This document shows positions 8,197 through 12,138 of a stretch of 12,138 nt of DNA, one piece after another (position 1 is the stretch's first letter; each line of letters begins with the position of its first letter). The DNA is from Cellulomonas sp. (GTDB lineage: Bacteria > Actinomycetota > Actinomycetes > Actinomycetales > Cellulomonadaceae): assembly GCA_031178805.1 (NCBI GenBank), contig JAPSIJ010000043.1:1-12138 (forward strand), in the 5' to 3' direction. The translations under genes and the position numbers were made by a program. A model generated the notes under the pieces. It worked only from the letters and a program-made list of their open reading frames with translations. It had not been told where the DNA came from and made no database searches.

Positions 8197-9225
8197 TCAG
8201 GCGGCGGCGAACACCAGCACGGGCCGCGCGTGCGGCCCCCGGTCCTCCAGCAGCGCGACGAGCTCCCCCGCCTGCGACAGCGCCGCGACGGTGACGCCCG
8301 GCCCCGTCCCGCCCGCCGGGACGCGCTGCCCGTACGACAGCGCCCGGGTCTCCTCCGCGGTGAGCTCCCGGACGGGGAACGTCGCCCGCGCCGCGTCCGC
8401 CAGCGGCAGGGTGTCGAGCGGGACGTCGGCGGGCCAGGCGTCCAGCGCCTCCAGATCGCGCGCGACGTCGAGCCGGTAGCCGCCGACCCGGGTGCGCCGC
8501 AGCGCGGTGAGGTGCCCGCCGACGCCGAGGCCGGCGCCGAGGTCGCGGGCGAGCGCCCGGATGTACGTCCCCGACGAGCAGACGACGGTCACGTCGACGT
8601 CGAGCGCGGCCGTGCCGGAGCCGTCGGCGTCGGGCACCGGCCGGACCTCGTGCACGTCGAACCGCGCGACCGTCACCGGCCGTGCGGCCAGCGCGACGTC
8701 CTCGCCGGCGCGGACCCGGGCGTACGCGCGCTGCCCGTCGACCTTGATGGCGCTCACCGCGCTCGGCACCTGCTCGATCCGGCCGGTCAGCGCCGCGACG
8801 CCCGCGTCCAGCGCCGCGCGGGTCACGCCGCCGGCGTCCGCCCGGGCGACGACCTCGCCCTCGGCGTCGTCCGTGGTGGTCGCCACGCCGAGCCGGATCG
8901 TGGCGGTGTACTCCTTGTCGGCGCCGACCACGTAGGTCAGCAGCCGGGTGGCCCGGCCGACGCCGAGCACGAGCACGCCCGTGGCCATCGGGTCGAGCGT
9001 GCCGGCGTGCCCGACCTTCCGGGTGCCGGCGAGCCCGCGGGCCCGCGCGACGACGTCGTGGCTGGTCCAGCCCGCCGGCTTGTCGACCACCAGCAGCCCG
9101 TCGGGCGCGGTGGGGCGGCGCGGGGGCCGGGGGCGGTCGCCCCGGCGCTGCTCCCCCGGCGTGCGGGGGGCGCGGCGGCCGCCGGCGGCCGGCGGGGCGG
9201 GGTCGGTCGCGTCGGCGGCGGTCAC
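8197..9225 (-). CDS. truB: tRNA pseudouridine(55) synthase TruB
   Basis: TruB converts U55 to pseudouridine in the T-loop of tRNAs. The 342-residue protein begins with a Pro/Arg-rich extension of about 42 residues that is not part of the catalytic fold. The catalytic domain starts at GLLVVDKPAGWTSHDVV (43-59) and contains GHAGTLDPMATG with the nucleophilic Asp at 78. DKEYTATIRLG follows at about 102-112, and CSSGTYIRALARDLG further on. The C-terminal part (GPHARPVLVF) fits actinobacterial TruB ends. The start is GTG 9225, the only plausible start before the core, although no clear Shine-Dalgarno precedes it. The gene lies 104 bp after rbfA, a gap mostly occupied by the dyad repeat at 9245-9316. 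Confidence 0.96.
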   Translation of the reverse strand: MTAADATDPAPPAAGGRRAPRTPGEQRRGDRPRPPRRPTAPDGLLVVDKPAGWTSHDVVARARGLAGTRKVGHAGTLDPMATGVLVLGVGRATRLLTYVVGADKEYTATIRLGVATTTDDAEGEVVARADAGGVTRAALDAGVAALTGRIEQVPSAVSAIKVDGQRAYARVRAGEDVALAARPVTVARFDVHEVRPVPDADGSGTAALDVDVTVVCSSGTYIRALARDLGAGLGVGGHLTALRRTRVGGYRLDVARDLEALDAWPADVPLDTLPLADAARATFPVRELTAEETRALSYGQRVPAGGTGPGVTVAALSQAGELVALLEDRGPHARPVLVFAAA

Positions 9226-9244
9226 CGCAGCACGGTAGCAGCGG

Positions 9245-9316
9245 CGCGAGGTCGTCCCGACGCGGCGAGGTCGTCACCCGCAGGTGACGACCTCGCCGTG
9301 GGAGGACGACCTCGCG
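9245..9316. repeat. Nested inverted repeat with four copies of an 11-mer, rbfA-truB gap
   Basis: GCGAGGTCGTC occurs at 9246-9256 and 9265-9275, and its complement GACGACCTCGC at 9286-9296 and 9305-9315. Both pairs repeat every 19 bp and are exactly symmetric about 9280.5. The inner arms extend to a perfect 16-bp stem (9263-9278 with 9283-9298) closed by a CGCA loop. The outer arms extend to a perfect 13-bp stem (9245-9257 with 9304-9316). It starts 13 nt after the rbfA stop and fills most of the gap to truB. A terminator, an RNA 3' protector, a REP/BIME-like dispersed repeat and a multi-site operator all remain possible. There is no T-tract. Confidence 0.75.
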
Positions 9317-9329
9317 GCCGCCGGGCGGT

Positions 9330-9809
9330 TCAGCGCGCGGCGCCGTCCGGGCCGTCCGCCGCGTCCTCGTCCGCCGCGTCCTGGTCCTCGTCCAGCGGCT
9401 TGCGGTACGGGTCCGCGTCGCCGGCGTACTGGGCCTGCGCCTGCAGCCGCGCGAGCTCCGCGTCCCGGCGGGAGGCCTCGAGCAGCGCGGCGTCCAGGTG
9501 CGCGGCCGTCTCGGGCACCGCGTCCAGGTGGAACTCCAGCGTGGGCGTCAGCCGCACGCCGGTCTGCTTGCCCACCTCGGACCGGATCAGGCCCTTGGCG
9601 CTCTCCAGCGCCTTGGCGGTGCCCTCGCGGGCCTCCTCGTCGCCCAGCACGGTGTAGAACACGCTGGCGTGCTGGAGGTCGCCGGTCACGCGCACGTCGG
9701 TGACGGTCACGAAGCCCAGGCGCGGGTCCTTGACCCGGGTGTCGAGCATCTGCGCGACGATCTGCTGGATGCGGTCCGCGAGCTTGCGGGCCCTCGGGTG
9801 GTCGACCAT
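9330..9809 (-). CDS. rbfA: 30S ribosome-binding factor A
   Basis: RbfA is a small KH-fold protein that binds the 30S subunit during late 16S rRNA maturation and cold adaptation. The 159 residues include the KH core at about 5-112, with KDPRLGFVTVTDVRVTGDL at 27-45 and SVFYTVLG following. The tail beyond about residue 135 is acidic and low-complexity, and is longer than the E. coli protein. Part of it comes from a 15-bp tandem duplication in the DNA (9354-9368 and 9369-9383, one mismatch). The ATG start at 9809 has AAGGAG 7 nt upstream. It lies 97 bp after infB, as is usual in the infB-rbfA-truB order. Confidence 0.97.
   Translation of the reverse strand: MVDHPRARKLADRIQQIVAQMLDTRVKDPRLGFVTVTDVRVTGDLQHASVFYTVLGDEEAREGTAKALESAKGLIRSEVGKQTGVRLTPTLEFHLDAVPETAAHLDAALLEASRRDAELARLQAQAQYAGDADPYRKPLDEDQDAADEDAADGPDGAAR
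9354..9383 (-). repeat. 15-bp tandem duplication in the rbfA acidic tail
   Basis: Two adjacent 15-bp units (9354-9368 and 9369-9383) differ at the last base only. They preserve frame and encode two Asp/Glu/Ala-rich pentapeptides near the RbfA C-terminus. This is a likely replication-slippage product and a candidate for strain-to-strain length variation. Confidence 0.6.
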
Positions 9810-9850
9810 CTGTCTGCTCCTTCCCCGCCCGCTCGTCGCGGGCAGACGGC

Positions 9851-9894
9851 CGCGGGCCCGCCCCCACGCGCGGTGGCGTGGGGGCAGACCCGCG
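9851..9894 (-). terminator. Long hairpin after infB (terminator or 3' stabiliser)
   Basis: Arms of 19 nt at 9851-9869 and 9876-9894 flank a 6-nt loop, 12 nt after the infB stop. At DNA level two positions mismatch. In the minus-strand RNA both become G-U pairs, so the full 19-bp stem can form only in the transcript that reads infB; in the opposite strand they are A-C mismatches. No T-tract follows. A smaller stem, GCCCGC/GCGGGC, lies nearby at about 9827-9843. Confidence 0.65.
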
Positions 9895-9906
9895 GATCAC
9901 GACCGG

Positions 9907-12138
9907 TCAGGCGCGAGGCTTCTCGCGCATCTCCCAGGTCTCGATGACGTCACCCTCGGTGATGTCGTTGTACGAGCCGAGGCCGATACCGCACTCGAAG
10001 CCCTCGCGGACCTCCGTGGCGTCGTCCTTGAACCGCTTGAGCGACTCGATGGTGAGGTTGTCCCCGATGACGTTGCCGTTCCGGAGCACCCGCGCCTTGG
10101 TGTTGCGGCGGATCTCCCCGGACCGGACGATCGAGCCGGCGATGTTGCCGAACTTGGAGGAGCGGAACACCTCGCGCACCTCGGCGGTGCCGAGCTGCAC
10201 CTCCTCGTACTCCGGCTTGAGCATGCCCTTGAGGGCCGCCTCGACGTCGTCGATCGCCTGGTAGATGACCGAGTAGAACCGGACGTCCACGCCCTCGCGC
10301 TCGGCGAGGTCCTCCACCCGCTCCGCGTACTTGACGTTGAAGCCGATGATGATGGCGTTGTCGACCGTGGCGAGGTTGACGTCGTTCTGCGTGATCGCAC
10401 CGACACCGCGGTGGATGACCCGCAGGTCGACCTCGTCGCCCACGTCGATCTTGAGCAGCGCGTCCTCCAGCGCCTCGACGGCACCGGACACGTCGCCCTT
10501 GAGGACCAGGTTGAGGGTCTCGACCTTGCCCTGCTGCAGCGCCTGCGTGAAGTCCTCGAGGCTGATGCGCTTGCGGCGCTTGGCCAGGAGGGCGGCGCGC
10601 TCGGCGGCCTCGCGCTTCTCGGCGATCTGCCGGGCGGTCCGCTCGTCCGGCGCCACCAGGAAGGTGTCGCCGGCGCTCGGGACGGACGCCAGGCCGAGGA
10701 CCAGCACCGGACGGGCCGGGCCCGCCTCGGTGACGTTCTCCCCGTGCTCGTCGAACATCGCCCGGACGCGGCCGTGGGCCGTGCCCGCGACGATCGCGTC
10801 GCCGACGTGCAGCGTGCCGGACTGGACCAGCACCGTCGCGACGGCACCGCGGCCCTTGTCGAGGTTGGCCTCGATGGCCACGCCGCGGGCGTCCTTGTCG
10901 GGGTTGGCCCGCAGGTCGAGCGCGGCGTCCGCGGTGAGCAGCACGGCCTCGAGCAGGTCGTCGATGCCCATCCGCTGCTTGGCGGAGACGTCGACGAACA
11001 TGGTGTCGCCGCCGTACTCCTCGGCCACCAGGTTGTACTCGGTCAGCTGCTGGCGGATCTTGTCGGGGTTGGCCCCCTCCTTGTCCACCTTGTTCACCGC
11101 GACCACGATCGGCACGTTGGCCGCCTGGGCGTGGTTGAGCGCCTCGATGGTCTGGGGCATCACGCCGTCGTCCGCCGCGACCACGAGGATCGCGATGTCC
11201 GTCACCTGCGCACCACGGGCACGCATGGCGGTGAACGCCTCGTGACCCGGGGTGTCGATGAACGTGATGGCCCGGTCCTGGCCCTCGTGCTCGGTGCGGA
11301 CCTGGTAGGCGCCGATGTGCTGGGTGATGCCGCCGGCCTCGCCCGCGACGACGTCCGTGGAGCGGATGGCGTCGAGGAGCTTGGTCTTTCCGTGGTCGAC
11401 GTGACCCATGACCGTGACGACCGGCGGGCGCGGGAACAGGTCCTCGTCGGACTCGCCCTCCAGCTCGGCGTCCAGGTCGATGTCGAAGGCCCCGAGCAGC
11501 TCGCGGTCCTCCTCCTCCGCCGAGACCATCTCCACGACGTAGCCGAGCTCGGTGGCCAGCGTGCCGAAGGTGTCCTCGTCGAGGGACTGGGTCGCCGTGG
11601 CCATCTCACCGAGGTGGAACAGCACGGTGACCAGCGAGGCGGGGTTCGCGTCGATCTTGTCGGCGAAGTCGTTCAGCGACGAGCCGTGGCGCAGCCGGAC
11701 GACGGTCGTGCCGTTGCCGCGGGGCACCTGCACGCCGCCGAGCGACGGCGCCTGCATCTGCTCGAACTCCTGGCGCTTCGCGCGCTTCGACTTCCGCCCG
11801 CGGACGGGACGGCCGCCGGCGCGACCGAACGCGCCCTGCGTCGAGCCGCGGCCACCGGGACCACCGGGACGGCCGCCGCCACCCGGACGACCGGCGAAGC
11901 CGCCGCCGCCACCGGGACGACCGGCACCGCCGCCGCCGTAGCCACCACCGCCGCCGCCACCGGGACGACCGCCGCCGCCGGGACGCGCCGGGCGCTCGCC
12001 CGGACGGCCGACGCCGCTCGCGGAGCGGCCCGGCATCATGCCGGGGTTGGGACGGGGGCCGCCGGGACGCGGCGCCGCGGGACGGGGACCGCCGGGACGG
12101 TCGCCGGCACCCGCACCGGCCTGGGCGGCCGGGGCGTC
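9907..12138 (-). CDS. infB: Translation initiation factor IF-2, 5' truncated by window edge
   Basis: IF2 is the GTPase that places initiator fMet-tRNA on the 30S subunit and drives subunit joining. The frame stays open to the right edge, so the ATG at 12039 is internal and the true start lies outside. The visible N-terminal part is a Gly/Arg/Pro-rich linker (about 11820-12138), then a basic KSKRAKRQEF stretch, then the IF2_N domain (HGSSLNDFADKI through LGYVVEMV). The G domain has GHVDHGKT at 11406-11383, DTPGHE near 11256-11239 and NKVD at 11094-11083. Domains II to IV follow, ending at TGA 9909-9907. Long Gly-rich N-termini are typical of actinobacterial IF2. It should head the cluster together with nusA, which is outside. 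No break is seen. Confidence 0.98.
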   Translation of the reverse strand, partial: DAPAAQAGAGAGDRPGGPRPAAPRPGGPRPNPGMMPGRSASGVGRPGERPARPGGGGRPGGGGGGGYGGGGAGRPGGGGGFAGRPGGGGRPGGPGGRGSTQGAFGRAGGRPVRGRKSKRAKRQEFEQMQAPSLGGVQVPRGNGTTVVRLRHGSSLNDFADKIDANPASLVTVLFHLGEMATATQSLDEDTFGTLATELGYVVEMVSAEEEDRELLGAFDIDLDAELEGESDEDLFPRPPVVTVMGHVDHGKTKLLDAIRSTDVVAGEAGGITQHIGAYQVRTEHEGQDRAITFIDTPGHEAFTAMRARGAQVTDIAILVVAADDGVMPQTIEALNHAQAANVPIVVAVNKVDKEGANPDKIRQQLTEYNLVAEEYGGDTMFVDVSAKQRMGIDDLLEAVLLTADAALDLRANPDKDARGVAIEANLDKGRGAVATVLVQSGTLHVGDAIVAGTAHGRVRAMFDEHGENVTEAGPARPVLVLGLASVPSAGDTFLVAPDERTARQIAEKREAAERAALLAKRRKRISLEDFTQALQQGKVETLNLVLKGDVSGAVEALEDALLKIDVGDEVDLRVIHRGVGAITQNDVNLATVDNAIIIGFNVKYAERVEDLAEREGVDVRFYSVIYQAIDDVEAALKGMLKPEYEEVQLGTAEVREVFRSSKFGNIAGSIVRSGEIRRNTKARVLRNGNVIGDNLTIESLKRFKDDATEVREGFECGIGLGSYNDITEGDVIETWEMREKPRA
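11900..11971 (-). repeat. Direct repeat in the Gly-rich linker of infB
   Basis: A 24-bp segment at 11900-11923 recurs exactly at 11948-11971, a 48-bp offset. Shorter variants of the same CCACCGGGACG-type unit are scattered over about 11850-11995. It encodes GRPGGGGG-type peptides in the IF2 linker. Such tracts are prone to slippage and misassembly. Confidence 0.65.

Noticed and set aside
12037..12039. ATG 12039 as the infB start
   Set aside because: The same frame continues upstream to the window edge with the same Gly/Pro/Arg-rich style, so the start is outside.

Overview
This is a very GC-rich window (roughly three quarters G+C) with the gene order and protein styles of an actinobacterium. 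The glycine/arginine-rich N-terminus of IF2, the frequent GTG starts and the block infB-rbfA-truB-ribF-rpsO-pnp-pepR-dapB suggest Micrococcales, possibly Cellulomonadaceae. The family-level placement is an inference from style and synteny, not from a search.

Apart from the first 408 bases, every gene lies on the minus strand, so the main cluster reads from right to left. First come infB (runs off the right edge), rbfA and truB: translation initiation factor 2, a 30S maturation factor and tRNA Psi55 synthase. Next come ribF (FAD synthesis), rpsO (ribosomal protein S15) and pnp (polynucleotide phosphorylase). They are followed by pepR (M16 zinc protease), an AraC-like regulator, dapB (lysine/diaminopimelate synthesis) and a small two-helix membrane protein with a TPR-like tail. 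At the left edge, on the plus strand and convergent with the cluster, is the C-terminal part of an EAL-domain (cyclic-di-GMP phosphodiesterase-type) protein.

The coupled groups are pnp/pepR (1-nt gap) and regulator/dapB/membrane protein (11- and 7-nt gaps). The other gaps are 97-217 nt, and most hold a long, often perfect, GC-rich inverted repeat, usually shortly after a stop codon and without a T-tract. No stretch over 300 bases lacks a gene.

Most of the window is conserved housekeeping DNA and I found no new multi-gene system. The best leads are non-coding: a four-copy 11-mer element with exact dyad symmetry between rbfA and truB, a triple 11-mer after pepR that can form two mutually exclusive hairpins, and a composite palindrome between the convergent genes. 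The AraC-like gene next to dapB, with a shortened second helix-turn-helix, is the most notable protein-level oddity.
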